This document shows, one piece after another, positions 18,824-27,500 of a DNA stretch of 64,000 nt. Under the pieces are notes generated by a model that was not told where the DNA came from, did not search any database, and was given only the letters and a program-made list of their open reading frames with translations. Each line of letters begins with the position of its first letter. Positions within the stretch are counted from its first letter, which is position 1. Both the position numbers and the translations under genes were made by a program. The DNA comes from a bacterium (GTDB lineage: Bacteria > Patescibacteria > ABY1 > JACQRZ01): assembly GCA_030688365.1 (NCBI GenBank), contig JAUYIE010000004.1, positions 6,565-70,564 of the forward strand, given 5' to 3'.

Positions 18824-19312
18824 CTATCGAGTTATTTTAATAGTCGCGCCCTGTTCAGCACTAGGGGCACAAACAGTCACGCGACTGTTGGCAGTCCTCA
18901 CGATGTAATAACCAGTGCCATCACTTGACGATACACTGGGATCAATCGGCATGCTGGTCAAATATTTTTCACCGGTCGTCAAAACACTCAAGTCAACTCC
19001 GGCAGAGCACGTACCTGTCGCAGTCGCCTTGCAGACTTCATCCTCTGTATCAAGCGCACACGTACTGATCGGAATAGTGGGTAATGTACCATTATTATCA
19101 ATACTATATTGATATACGGCATCAAGTATCGTACGAATATCTGATCGGCGCTGTGCATTTCGAGTATCTCCAAGCTGTTTGCTAGGGTTTAAAGCTAAAA
19201 TAACAATGCCTGCCAAGATAGCAATTGCCGCAACCACCAACAAAATTTCCAAAAGTGTAAAGCCTGCTTCAGTATTTTTTTTTGTTGATTTCTTGTCCAA
19301 TGGCATCGTCAT
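18824..19312 (-). CDS. Type IV pilin-like protein (PilA/GspG type) 2
   Basis: 162 residues. Leader cleavage at G17/F18 with E at +5 (GFTLLEILLVVAA), then the conserved LGDTRNAQRRSDIRTILDAV segment. The globular part has several cysteines (STCALDTEDEVCKATATGTC). It has a long leader with several lysines, probably started at MTMPLDKK or at the second Met. It lies 11 bp from its paralogue. The 16-nt promoter-like site near 19450 lies upstream of the small ORF before this gene, which may make this the second gene of a sub-operon. Confidence 0.9.
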   Translation of the reverse strand: MTMPLDKKSTKKNTEAGFTLLEILLVVAAIAILAGIVILALNPSKQLGDTRNAQRRSDIRTILDAVYQYSIDNNGTLPTIPISTCALDTEDEVCKATATGTCSAGVDLSVLTTGEKYLTSMPIDPSVSSSDGTGYYIVRTANSRVTVCAPSAEQGATIKITR

Positions 19313-19328
19313 ATGCGTGGTAGCGTAA

Positions 19329-19442
19329 TTACCAAATTAAATATCCTGCTACTTCTTTGGGCCAAAATAACATAATTAAAAATATAGCAAGCAGGATGCA
19401 ATCAATAATGAATAGGTATTTTGCGCGTTTTGTTATCAACAT
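19329..19442 (-). CDS. 37-residue single-span membrane protein (candidate)
   Basis: A short open frame from ATG to TAA encodes 37 residues, with two Lys/Arg early, a hydrophobic core (about 9-29, rich in Leu/Ile/Phe) and a Trp-Pro-Lys end. It fills the 158-bp gap between the PilX-like gene and pilin 2. A promoter-like site ends 7 nt before the ATG, which would give a leaderless mRNA. I do not recognise it. It could instead be an untranslated leader of the pilin transcript; a ribosome-profiling or conservation test would decide. Confidence 0.4.
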   Translation of the reverse strand: MLITKRAKYLFIIDCILLAIFLIMLFWPKEVAGYLIW

Positions 19443-19449
19443 ATGAGAA

Positions 19450-19478
19450 AGTATACCATACGTAAAATATTCAGGGAA
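19450..19478 (-). promoter_or_regulatory. Internal promoter for pilin genes
   Basis: TTCCCT, 17-nt spacer, TATACT on the minus strand. It lies at the 3' end of the PilX-like gene and would allow the two abundant pilins to be transcribed more strongly than the assembly genes upstream. Confidence 0.5.
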
Positions 19479-19884
19479 CTTCTTGCCATGATGTAATGGT
19501 AATTGAAGGATTTACCGCAGTTATAATAATTGTTGATTTACGGACAATCGTACCGACCGTCCCGCTAGTCGTAACCGTACGATTGCCTCCTCCTTGACTG
19601 GTCACGGTATATATGCATGATCCGTGTCCCAGAGCCAGATTACCACTGCCGGTATATGCTGTACTATCAGCGATTTGCTGTAGCGCTTCTTCAGCACACG
19701 CATTGTTCAGCGCTTTTGCCTGATCTGATTGTTCTAAGGCAAAACTAGTGCGTGATGATCCCAGACCAAGCAATAAAAGTGAAACCGCGATTGCCACACC
19801 TACGGCACCTACTACTAAAACACTTATCAGAGTGATAAATCCATTTTTGTTATTATACCATGACTGTGGTGGCCATATAAGCAT
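19471..19884 (-). CDS. PilX/GspK-like minor pilin
   Basis: 137 residues from the ATG at 19884, which follows the previous stop by 13 bp; an open frame runs further upstream but overlaps that gene. The leader ends NKNG and the hydrophobic helix begins FITLISVLVVGAVG. Position +5 after the cleavage site is Ile and not Glu, as in GspK/PilX-like tip pilins. The segment NACAEEALQQI matches the PilX-type region after the helix. Probably part of a tip complex that primes pilus assembly. Confidence 0.75.
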   Translation of the reverse strand: MLIWPPQSWYNNKNGFITLISVLVVGAVGVAIAVSLLLLGLGSSRTSFALEQSDQAKALNNACAEEALQQIADSTAYTGSGNLALGHGSCIYTVTSQGGGNRTVTTSGTVGTIVRKSTIIITAVNPSITITSWQEVP

Positions 19885-19897
19885 ATCGTGGATAGTA

Positions 19898-20431
19898 TTA
19901 TGGTTGGCGAAGTGTCGCCGAACCGATAAATATCTTAGAATATGAATATTCATTGCGTCCCTCCGGATTGACGTGATCCAACGTAAACTGTATGCGCACT
20001 GTTCCGGGTGTACCAGTGTGTGAAAGATTTTGTACAGTAAAATTTGACGCTGTTACGCGTGTATTTGTAAGCGGTACGAATGCATTCGCGCCTTCCTTGA
20101 TACGGAGAACACCGCTTGAAAGATCAAGTACTGTCGGATTATTCCCTGCCGTATAGGTATGTACCGATAGCGACGATGCGCTCGTACCTATTGTTGGGCT
20201 ATCAACATCTGATGCATTGTGTAATACTTGTGTGATCTCTTGCATGACAACCACACCTTGTTGCTCAACGTCGGCTATTGTCTGATTTTTTATGCGTGCA
20301 TGAAGCAATACCGACAAAAGACCGGAAATTGCCAGCAATATGATTGAAGCGATACTCACATAGAGAAGCAACTCCACAAGAGTGAAACCGGATTGTGTTT
20401 GATTTGTGGCAATACGCCAAATCCTAGGCAT
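19898..20431 (-). CDS. PilW/GspJ-like minor pilin
   Basis: 177 residues from the ATG at 20431, 4 bp after the stop of the preceding gene; the longer frame to 20569 would overlap that gene out of frame. Prepilin site at G15/F16 with GFTLVELLLYVS. The segment GLLSVLLHARIKNQTIADVEQQG follows the helix, typical of GspJ/PilW proteins. The remainder is beta-rich. A minor pilin of the tip complex is the likely role. Confidence 0.8.
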   Translation of the reverse strand: MPRIWRIATNQTQSGFTLVELLLYVSIASIILLAISGLLSVLLHARIKNQTIADVEQQGVVVMQEITQVLHNASDVDSPTIGTSASSLSVHTYTAGNNPTVLDLSSGVLRIKEGANAFVPLTNTRVTASNFTVQNLSHTGTPGTVRIQFTLDHVNPEGRNEYSYSKIFIGSATLRQP

Positions 20432-20435
20432 ACTA

Positions 20436-21071
20436 TTATGGTGTGGCACAACACGTATCCTGGCTGGAATCACCGGGATGGCTACTTGCGCAGATTGCGT
20501 CTCCTCCGGAAAGGTGAATCTCTGAATGATTGGTACATTGTGCTGTATTTTGTCTACATGTCGCACCACTGTATCCTTGTCCTAACGCATAATCACTACA
20601 GCTCGCAGGAGGAGATCCCCCACCGCTTAGCCAATTGGTGAGACGGGTGGTAAGTACGACACTTCCGGTGCGTTGATCATTTTGTGGCCAGGTGACCGCA
20701 CTCACGACTGCTTTTCTGTCTGCATCAACCGTAGAAATCGTGATTTGTCTTGTAAAAATACCAGAAACATCTTCTGTACCTGACATAATCCACTGATTAC
20801 TGGTAACACTCAAACCATAGGTACCATCAGTGAGACTATTAAACGTGGAATCACGAATATTGCGCACTGCCTCAAGTCCTTCTTCCGCCAACATCGTAGC
20901 TCTCGCTCTACTTCCTGCAAGCGCGGTAGCTTCTTGTCCGTACAGATACGCCCCCACAAGAGCGGTAACCAGTAATACAAACACAGCACTGGCGAGGATA
21001 ACTTCCACGAGTGAAAAACCCCTAGTAGTTGACCATCCCTTTTGAATTAATTGTGATTGTTCGTACTTCAT
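20436..21071 (-). CDS. PilV/GspI-like minor pilin with Cys-rich tail
   Basis: 211 residues from the ATG at 21071. The prepilin site is at G18/F19 (GFSLVEVILASAVF), followed by a helix and the PilV/GspI-like segment ARATMLAEEGLEAVRNIRDS. The last 60 residues hold six cysteines (around SCSDY, ATCRQ, AQCTN, AICAS and DTCC), likely disulfide-bonded outside the cell. This would need the DsbA/DipZ-type proteins encoded at 25-28 kb. The start overlaps the upstream gene by 50 bp; a later alternative start is possible. Confidence 0.8.
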   Translation of the reverse strand: MKYEQSQLIQKGWSTTRGFSLVEVILASAVFVLLVTALVGAYLYGQEATALAGSRARATMLAEEGLEAVRNIRDSTFNSLTDGTYGLSVTSNQWIMSGTEDVSGIFTRQITISTVDADRKAVVSAVTWPQNDQRTGSVVLTTRLTNWLSGGGSPPASCSDYALGQGYSGATCRQNTAQCTNHSEIHLSGGDAICASSHPGDSSQDTCCATP

Positions 21072-21456
21072 TTGAATTGGAAGTAAGTGTCGCGGTTCCC
21101 GTTGTACTGGGAACGCCGGTAAATTTTGTAAAAACAACTCCGGAAAGTCCGCTCGGTGTGACATTTGGCGATAAATCAAATACCTCATCATAGGAAGTAT
21201 CCCTACTAGCATAACTCGCGCCTTTGAATATTGTGATACTCCCCGACTGAATATCCACACCCCAACTCGTATCACCATCAACTGACTGCGACAAAACATG
21301 TGCTCTTCGCATACCCTGTACTATCTCTGTTGTCGCGATATCAAGGTCATTGCGTACTTGAAACGTCTGATAAATCGGTACCGATGCCCCCGCTATGATT
21401 CCGATAGCAGTGATTGAAAGCATGACCTCAACAAGTGTAAATCCTCTATTGCGCAT
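21022..21456 (-). CDS. GspH/FimT-like minor pilin
   Basis: 144 residues. Short leader MRNRG, cleavage G5/F6, GFTLVEVMLSITAIG with E at +5. The segment RNDLDIATTEIVQGMRRAHVLSQ is the GspH/FimT signature region after the helix. The C-terminus contains a beta-strand-rich domain ending NSKGMVNY. It begins 2 bp before the pilC stop, so it is coupled to the assembly genes. Confidence 0.85.
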   Translation of the reverse strand: MRNRGFTLVEVMLSITAIGIIAGASVPIYQTFQVRNDLDIATTEIVQGMRRAHVLSQSVDGDTSWGVDIQSGSITIFKGASYASRDTSYDEVFDLSPNVTPSGLSGVVFTKFTGVPSTTGTATLTSNSNEVRTITINSKGMVNY

Positions 21457-21458
21457 AG

Positions 21459-22592
21459 TTATTGTGTCTTAAAACCACCAATAAGACTATAAATCGGCAA
21501 AATTACCGCTAATGCGACTGCCACGACTCCCAACCATACGATGACGAGCAAAATAGGTTCAAGAATAACACTCAGATTTTTTGTAGACGTTTCCGCTTTT
21601 GCATCGTAGGACGCGCCAATCCTTAACAATACTTCTGACAATGTTCCTGATTGTTCACCTGCCACGATCAATTCTTGTATGGGAGATGGTACCAAACGCG
21701 CAATTTTTTTAAATGTTGTAAAACTCTTTCGTAAGGAATTACCGTCTCCTATGCTGTCTCTCATGTGGATATATAATGCGCGATACTGCGATATCTCTGT
21801 AGCGTGAGCAAGGGAATCAAACGCATGCGTGACAGGCAAGCCGGATGCAAGCAGTGTACCCAAAAGATAACCAAGCCGGGATAATTCCACTTCCTTGAGC
21901 AGACCGCTGACCCCCGGTAAAGCAAACAATATCGCCTGCCCAATAAATTTTGTCCTAGAAAATGAAAAAATAAAAAAGAATAGTGCGCCGATACCCACAA
22001 CCACCGCAGGCACAACATATTGACCATACGCACCCAAAAATATTCCTACGCCAATTAAGATTTTTGTCACCAAGGGTAATTCTATTTTTAATTGAGAAAA
22101 TACCAACGCAAGCTTAGGCAAAATAAACCATGCAACACCAATACCGATAATCACAGTCAACGACAGTACAAACATCGGATACATCATGGCTGAATGGATT
22201 TTTGAACGAAAGGAACGATCTTTTTCTTGCTCATCAGATACTATTTTTAGATTCTCTGACAATTTTCCGGACTCTTCACCTAGTCGGATCAATGAAATGG
22301 CATGACCGGGAAATAACTTACTTTTGGAAAGTGCCTTCCACAATGGCGAACCTGATTCAATATCAAGACGCATGTTTGCAGTGATATTTTTCATGCGACT
22401 AGAACGCATGTCTTTGCCAATCGCATCTAGCGCAGTCAAAATAGACATCCCGCCGGCAATGAGCATGCTCAAATTTTCAACAAAAAAATCTCGTTCTTTA
22501 GCAAGACCAAATGTAAAAAAAGTCTTATGAGTCCTCGTCGGTGAGCCCTTCTCATCCCTGTTATTTTTTGTCGGCGTTTTTTTTGCGGGCAT
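21459..22592 (-). CDS. pilC: Type IV pilus inner-membrane platform PilC
   Basis: 377 residues from the ATG at 22592, right after the pilB stop; the frame extends to 22637 but would overlap pilB. Two T2SSF domains (about 45-170 and 245-370) and three membrane segments are visible. Hallmarks include FVENLSMLIAGGMSILTALD, ESGKLSENL and the second-domain VAGEQSGTLSEVL. It anchors the pilus machine in the membrane and couples PilB to pilin polymerisation. Confidence 0.94.
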   Translation of the reverse strand: MPAKKTPTKNNRDEKGSPTRTHKTFFTFGLAKERDFFVENLSMLIAGGMSILTALDAIGKDMRSSRMKNITANMRLDIESGSPLWKALSKSKLFPGHAISLIRLGEESGKLSENLKIVSDEQEKDRSFRSKIHSAMMYPMFVLSLTVIIGIGVAWFILPKLALVFSQLKIELPLVTKILIGVGIFLGAYGQYVVPAVVVGIGALFFFIFSFSRTKFIGQAILFALPGVSGLLKEVELSRLGYLLGTLLASGLPVTHAFDSLAHATEISQYRALYIHMRDSIGDGNSLRKSFTTFKKIARLVPSPIQELIVAGEQSGTLSEVLLRIGASYDAKAETSTKNLSVILEPILLVIVWLGVVAVALAVILPIYSLIGGFKTQ

Positions 22593-22596
22593 AGTT

Positions 22597-24249
22597 CTAT
22601 GGTTGTGGCGGTGCGGCGACACGAAGTAATTCTTCAAGTGTCGTCACTCCTGTTTTTACTTTTTCAATACCGTCCTCAAATAGTGATTTTGATCCTTCTT
22701 TACGTGCCAACGCCCAGATTTCCTGTGTCGAGGGTGTCTTCAAAATAAGATTTTGCATGGCGGGTGTGATATTGATAAATTCAAAAATAGCAGTTCTACC
22801 TTTGTAGCCGGTTTGGCCACATTCATTGCATTTTTTTCCTTCATAAAAGGTCATTGATTTTTTTCCGAAATAGTTTACAGCGATTTTCATCTGTGTAGAT
22901 TTGAAATCACTGACAGATTTGGTGACAGTGTAACGACAAAATTCACATACCTTGCGCACAAGTCGTTGCGCGACTATCACCTCCATAGTAGAAGCAAGTA
23001 AAAAGGGTTCAATACCCATATCCAAGAGCCGAGGTATCGCCGTCGCCGCATCATTGGCATGAAAGGTGGAATACAACAAATGCCCAGTCAGCGCGGCGTT
23101 TACCGCTATTTCCGCCGTTTCACTATCGCGAATCTCCCCTACTAAAATAATATCAGGATCTTGGCGTACAATGGAACGCAAACCCTTGGCAAACGTGAGA
23201 TTTGTTTGTGGATTGATCTGGATTTGATTGATACCACTCATCTTGTATTCTACCGGGTCTTCAATCGTGGTGATATTGAGATCCGGGCTGTTTGCCAATT
23301 TCAAAAGTGCATACAGGGTGGTTGTTTTTCCCGATCCTGTCGGCCCGACAACTAAGATCATACCAAATGGTTTATCCACTGCACTTGAAAGTACCTGCTG
23401 ATGCGCGGGAGAAAATCCCAGTTGATTTAATGAAAGACCTTGCACGTATGCCGCCAGCAAACGTAACACAACCTTTTCTCCTTCTATGGTCGGTATGATT
23501 GATGTTCGCAGGTCTGCTACAACAGAGTCTTTGGTATATCGCAATGAACCATCTTGTGCCGCATAATGTTCGTCAATACGCATACCACTTTGTACTTTGA
23601 TCCGGTTCAAAATATTTTCATAAAATTCTTTGGGGATACGTCCCGCTTCATGCAACACGCCATCAACACGAAATCGCACCAACACTTCCTCTGGTTGCGG
23701 TTCAAAGTGAATATCAGATGCATGATACATGAGCGCATCATCAAAAATAGCCTCCAAAAGTTCGGGTGCTACGCGATCATCATCTTCAATGATTTTGGAA
23801 AAACGAGTTTCAAGTGGTTTTTGATAATACAAAAAACAGGTATTAATATCGTCACTCAAGGCATACGCGATGCTCGCAATTTTGTTTGGAAATAACTGTT
23901 TGACAGCGACTAAAATGTCTTTTTGTGTTGGGTCATCGGTGGCGATGACCATGGATTTTTTGTCTTCTTTAAAAATCACGGCACGAAATTTTTTTGCCAA
24001 TTCTTCCGGCAATTTTTGTATCTGTTCAGAAGATGGCGGTATTGAATTTAAATCCGCGTATGGCACTGATAACGACTCTGCGACCGCTTGTCCCAACAAG
24101 TCATTGGTGATCGCGCTGGATTGCAACAAATACTCCACCAACGAAACGTGGTGAGTTTTTATATATAATTCCGCGTTCAGGATGTCTTTATCAGTAACGT
24201 AGTGTTCTTTGAGAAGGATTTGTTTTATGGTCTTGTCGTCAAACTTCAT
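22597..24249 (-). CDS. pilB: Type IV pilus assembly ATPase PilB
   Basis: 550 residues. An N-terminal T2SSE_N-type domain (about 5-150) precedes the ATPase. Walker A is GPTGSGKT (302-309), the Asp box is TIEDPVEYKM, Walker B is DIILVGEIRDSETAE and the His box is GHLLYSTFHANDA. A zinc-binding insertion uses C-x2-C (CEFC and CNEC) as in other PilB/GspE proteins. No pilT is present in this window, so retraction genes lie elsewhere or are absent. It is the second gene of the operon. Confidence 0.96.
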   Translation of the reverse strand: MKFDDKTIKQILLKEHYVTDKDILNAELYIKTHHVSLVEYLLQSSAITNDLLGQAVAESLSVPYADLNSIPPSSEQIQKLPEELAKKFRAVIFKEDKKSMVIATDDPTQKDILVAVKQLFPNKIASIAYALSDDINTCFLYYQKPLETRFSKIIEDDDRVAPELLEAIFDDALMYHASDIHFEPQPEEVLVRFRVDGVLHEAGRIPKEFYENILNRIKVQSGMRIDEHYAAQDGSLRYTKDSVVADLRTSIIPTIEGEKVVLRLLAAYVQGLSLNQLGFSPAHQQVLSSAVDKPFGMILVVGPTGSGKTTTLYALLKLANSPDLNITTIEDPVEYKMSGINQIQINPQTNLTFAKGLRSIVRQDPDIILVGEIRDSETAEIAVNAALTGHLLYSTFHANDAATAIPRLLDMGIEPFLLASTMEVIVAQRLVRKVCEFCRYTVTKSVSDFKSTQMKIAVNYFGKKSMTFYEGKKCNECGQTGYKGRTAIFEFINITPAMQNLILKTPSTQEIWALARKEGSKSLFEDGIEKVKTGVTTLEELLRVAAPPQP

Positions 24250-24277
24250 AGTGAACGTTTATGGGGTAAACGTGTGT

Positions 24278-24646
24278 TTATGTAAAAAATTTTTGTACAT
24301 GTTCCACGATGGACGCAATCGGTGTATTAGATTTGATAAAAAAATCTTTAGCGCCCAAATCTCTAGCGCGTGTTTCATCATCTGGTTGGCTAAGATTGCT
24401 TGAGACAATGACCGGTATATCTATCTTTTTGTCTTTCAATGCCTGCAGTACGCTAAAACCGTCCATTTTGGGCATGACCAAATCTAGAATAATAAGTCCG
24501 AACTCTTCCTTTTCAAGCAGAGCCATACCTGCTTCACCGTCAAACACTGCTATCGCATCAAAACCGGCGTGCGTTAATTTGAGTTCAAGCGCGCGCGCCA
24601 TCGGTTTTTCATCCTCCATGATGAGTATCTTTTTTGCCTTTTCCAT
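24278..24646 (-). CDS. Single-domain response regulator at the head of the pilus operon
   Basis: 122 residues with receiver domain only. Acidic pair E11/D12, phospho-acceptor D55 in LIILDLVMP, Ser in VSSNLSQ and Lys in FIKSNT. It starts the pilus operon 28 bp before pilB and is preceded by a good promoter. Together with the response regulator at the far end and the histidine kinase it gives a three-component layout inside one pilus operon. It may be a phosphate sink or an allosteric regulator of PilB; this is an inference. Confidence 0.92.
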   Translation of the reverse strand: MEKAKKILIMEDEKPMARALELKLTHAGFDAIAVFDGEAGMALLEKEEFGLIILDLVMPKMDGFSVLQALKDKKIDIPVIVSSNLSQPDDETRARDLGAKDFFIKSNTPIASIVEHVQKFFT

Positions 24647-24702
24647 AGACGTAGACGTATAAAAAAATATCCAGAGCTGATTTTGAACATACAGCTATAT
24701 AA

Positions 24703-24731
24703 AGTATACCAGTATAGTGTACTCAGGGCAA
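24703..24731 (-). promoter_or_regulatory. Promoter of the type IV pilus operon
   Basis: TTGCCC, 17-nt spacer, TATACT on the minus strand, about 57 nt before the first ATG. It is divergent from the promoter at 24750. Confidence 0.65.
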
Positions 24732-24749
24732 TTTCCTATGGGGACAAAA

Positions 24750-24778
24750 TTGACAAAAATATAAGGACATGGGATAAC
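24750..24778 (+). promoter_or_regulatory. Promoter of the orphan gene at 24814
   Basis: TTGACA, 17-nt spacer, GATAAC. Predicted start is near 24785. It is followed by a strong ribosome-binding site and gene. Confidence 0.7.
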
Positions 24779-24813
24779 AGTAATATCTTTGACATTTTAA
24801 TTGGAGGAAAAAA

Positions 24814-25278
24814 ATGAAAGTTTACGATAATAATGAAAAAATCGTAAAATTTTTAGAGTCACACCTGAAGACAATCATTGGAACGAAGTTTGATGGATTG
24901 AATAATATAGACTTCACAATGATAAATATTGAATTCAATACCCTAAAATATAAAAATTCCATTGCTAAGGTGATGGAAATATTATCTAGTCATAATCTTC
25001 CTATCTCATTGAAGGATGAAGAGAAAGAAAAAGAAAAAAAACACTTCATAATTCTCTATGGTATTCGTGATGAAAGTTCATATGTGCTTTATGGTGATTT
25101 CCAGTCCGCACGATCACAACAGCGAATACACTACGTGAACTTAATGAACATGAATGCAGTAGAATACGTCATTTCTTCATACAACAATGGAAGTACTTTA
25201 ACATCTAGTCCGATGTTAATAGCAATCACAAGACATCGAAAATTCGTAGCAGAATTGCTCAATCTTATGGAGCAATAA
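24814..25278 (+). CDS. Orphan hypothetical protein
   Basis: 154 residues, mixed alpha/beta by eye, with no signal peptide, membrane helix or recognisable motif. It has a perfect TTGACA -35, a GGAGG Shine-Dalgarno about 7 nt before its ATG, and its own terminator, so it is an independent strongly expressed unit. Features include a Lys/Glu-rich stretch near 65-75 (KDEEKEKEKKH) and a hydrophobic strand (FIILYGI). It stands alone between the pilus operon and the DipZ gene, on the opposite strand to both. I cannot assign a function. Confidence 0.75.
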   Translation: MKVYDNNEKIVKFLESHLKTIIGTKFDGLNNIDFTMINIEFNTLKYKNSIAKVMEILSSHNLPISLKDEEKEKEKKHFIILYGIRDESSYVLYGDFQSARSQQRIHYVNLMNMNAVEYVISSYNNGSTLTSSPMLIAITRHRKFVAELLNLMEQ

Positions 25279-25300
25279 GAATATATCAACAACAGCTAAT

Positions 25301-25335
25301 CCTTGCATAAATATCATGCAAGGAATTCTTTTTTT
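25301..25335 (+). terminator. Terminator of the orphan gene
   Basis: CCTTGCAT and ATGCAAGG arms around a 7-nt loop, followed by AATTC and a run of eight T. Confidence 0.85.
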
Positions 25336-25402
25336 ATAACGTGCCCAATAGTATGTAGCAATCGTCGCGTTTCATCAGTAATACCATCATACTACACCGA
25401 GT

Positions 25403-27067
25403 CTAGCCAAACGTCCATGCAAATAATGATATATTGGGCTCTAAGAAAATAATTTCAACCTCGTGTTCGTCATACATATCGCCAAAGTCAGTGAGTTCAT
25501 ACAACCGTTCGCCATCAATAGTCAATATACCGTTTTTAACATCTTTTCCGCTGTACAAATCATCCTTCGCTTTTCCATCAATGAGTACCTGCGCTTCTCC
25601 TTTTCCTCCGATGACGAGATTTGCCCGCGACGCCTTGAAACGCATTTTTATTACAGCATTTGCTGACTGACTGGTAATTTTTTCTGCCTCTTCAGACCAA
25701 TCACCCCCCAGAGTCCATTGATTGAGCCCAAGAACGCTCGCGTTAGGAACAAAATTGTCCCTTCGCGCAGTACCAACATAGGTCTCTGGTGACCCAATCC
25801 CAGCAAAATCCACTGACTTTGCATTGATAATGCCATTTTTGACTGTTGTTGAGAGCAATGAAACAATAGCATCTTCTGTTTCATCATACTTCCCCTCACC
25901 AAAATGTGTATAGCGTACAAAACCATCTTGATCTATCAGATACTTTGCAGGCCAATAGTGATTGTTATACGCGCGCCAGAGTGAAAAATCATTATCTTGT
26001 ACCACGGGGTACGTCAAACCAAAATCAAGTACGGCCCTTTGAACATTTTCAAATTTTTTCTCAAATTGAAACTCTGGTGCATGTACGCCAATAATGACCA
26101 GTCCATCGTCGTGATACCGTTCGTGCCACGTCTGCATATACGGTAACGTGCGGATGCAATTAATGCATGAGTATGTCCAAAAATCAATGAGTACGACTTT
26201 GCCTTTCAAGTCATTCATTGAGTTGATTGAGTCACTATTGATCCAGTGTGTCAGGCCGGCAAATTCCGGTGCATCAAAAAGATACGGCAGTTGGCTACCA
26301 TCAGCACCTGGATTTCTAAATTTTTTTGCCTGCGGTTCACCCAATGTCTTATTTATCAAGCCCTCTTCAAAGCCAGAAACACCAAATCCTGCGTCCAAAA
26401 TTGCAGTTTCAATTTTTTTCTCAAAACCAGTCATTACAGCCAGACCAACGAGAATCAAAAGTATTCCCATGGATCTTTTGAACCACCCTGTGGGATTTGT
26501 AGCCCATTCCAAGTGACTGATAAGTCTTTGACCAAAGTAACCGACGATACCCAGCGTAAGTATGATTCCAAGTGCATACACGAGGAGATAGACGACACCC
26601 ACGCCAAAATTTACCGGCAATACGGTAGCGAGGATAACAAAATAAGTCGGTGAACAGCTTGAAAAAACAGGACCTAAAGCAGCACCGATTAAAATTGCAC
26701 TTCCCACAGACTCGCCGATGCCAGCTTTTGCCAATCCACCTTGTGCACCTTGATTGAAACGTATCGCAAGAGCAATCCTTTCCCATAATTCGGGCCAGAG
26801 CAAAAAGATACCAAATATAAGAACTATTCCACCGGATATACTCGTCCAAAACATTTGAGGTATACCAATAAGCAATGAGGATGCTTTAAGTAGTAGCGTA
26901 AATACTACGATGCTCAAAGCAAGTGATGTTGTCACGATCAGCGGTTTCCACCAATTTTTTGAACCAGCGGTAGTCCCTATGATAACCGGAAGGAGTGGTA
27001 ATACGCATGGCGCCAAAATCGTCAACATGCCGGCGATAAATGATGTACCTAATAAAAGACCATTCAT
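25403..27067 (-). CDS. DipZ-like CcdA-thioredoxin fusion
   Basis: 554 residues. Domain order: an N-terminal CcdA/DsbD-beta membrane region (about 1-240, roughly six helices) with the paired cysteines in LAPCVLPLLPV and SSCSPTYF; a thioredoxin/redoxin domain (about 280-400) with active site CINC in WTYSCINCIRTLP; and a C-terminal beta domain (about 410-554) as found in DipZ. It should carry electrons from cytoplasmic thiols across the membrane to extracytoplasmic thiols. The CINC active site is unusual relative to CGPC/CxxC of TlpA. The DsbA-like gene at 27704 is a likely partner. Confidence 0.9.
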   Translation of the reverse strand: MNGLLLGTSFIAGMLTILAPCVLPLLPVIIGTTAGSKNWWKPLIVTTSLALSIVVFTLLLKASSLLIGIPQMFWTSISGGIVLIFGIFLLWPELWERIALAIRFNQGAQGGLAKAGIGESVGSAILIGAALGPVFSSCSPTYFVILATVLPVNFGVGVVYLLVYALGIILTLGIVGYFGQRLISHLEWATNPTGWFKRSMGILLILVGLAVMTGFEKKIETAILDAGFGVSGFEEGLINKTLGEPQAKKFRNPGADGSQLPYLFDAPEFAGLTHWINSDSINSMNDLKGKVVLIDFWTYSCINCIRTLPYMQTWHERYHDDGLVIIGVHAPEFQFEKKFENVQRAVLDFGLTYPVVQDNDFSLWRAYNNHYWPAKYLIDQDGFVRYTHFGEGKYDETEDAIVSLLSTTVKNGIINAKSVDFAGIGSPETYVGTARRDNFVPNASVLGLNQWTLGGDWSEEAEKITSQSANAVIKMRFKASRANLVIGGKGEAQVLIDGKAKDDLYSGKDVKNGILTIDGERLYELTDFGDMYDEHEVEIIFLEPNISLFAWTFG

Positions 27068-27081
27068 GGCTGTGGGGTGAA

Positions 27082-27300
27082 ATGAATGAGAGTAAGAGAT
27101 TTCCTACCGTGCCATACAAAAACCCGTATAACGCGGGCTTTATGAATTTACTTGGTTTCTTTGTGGTTCTGGTGAACCTTGCAGGTTTTGCAAAACTTTT
27201 TAAGCTCAAGACGATTTTTGAGTTTCTTTTTGTTCTTATAGGTATAATACCCTATTTGGGAACAATTACCGCACTCCATTTTTATAAGATTATCCTGTGA
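27082..27300 (+). CDS. Small two-span membrane protein (candidate)
   Basis: 72 residues from the ATG at 27082, divergent from and 14 bp away from the DipZ gene start. Two hydrophobic helices (about 21-38 and 45-70) separated by a short basic turn, after a Lys/Tyr/Pro-rich N-terminus. I do not recognise it. There is no clear Shine-Dalgarno or promoter in the short gap, so this may be a chance open frame. Confidence 0.35.
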   Translation: MNESKRFPTVPYKNPYNAGFMNLLGFFVVLVNLAGFAKLFKLKTIFEFLFVLIGIIPYLGTITALHFYKIIL

Positions 27301-27382
27301 TCCCATATTGTATAGTTAAATAAGTCTGTCTACCATAGCACATAATAAAAAATTGTTCAAGTCTCACAAGACCTGATAGATA

Positions 27383-27454
27383 AGCCACTTCTGGGATTCG
27401 AACCCAGGACCTTCACTTTACAAAAGTGTTGCTCTACCACTGAGCTAAAGTGGC
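27383..27454 (-). tRNA. tRNA-Thr (anticodon UGU)
   Basis: Minus-strand cloverleaf: acceptor GCCACTT/AAGTGGC, D-stem GCTC/GAGC, anticodon stem ACACT/AGTGA with loop TTTGTAA giving UGU, T-stem CTGGG/CCCAG. The 3' CCA is not encoded. Confidence 0.96.
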
Positions 27455-27500
27455 ACATGTGCCCCTACGAGGCGGTCAAGTACGTCCACAAGAACGATAA

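Noticed and set aside
27040..27081. Upstream ATG of the small two-span frame
   Set aside because: It overlaps the DipZ gene start on the other strand; the ATG at 27082 is a better choice if the gene exists.
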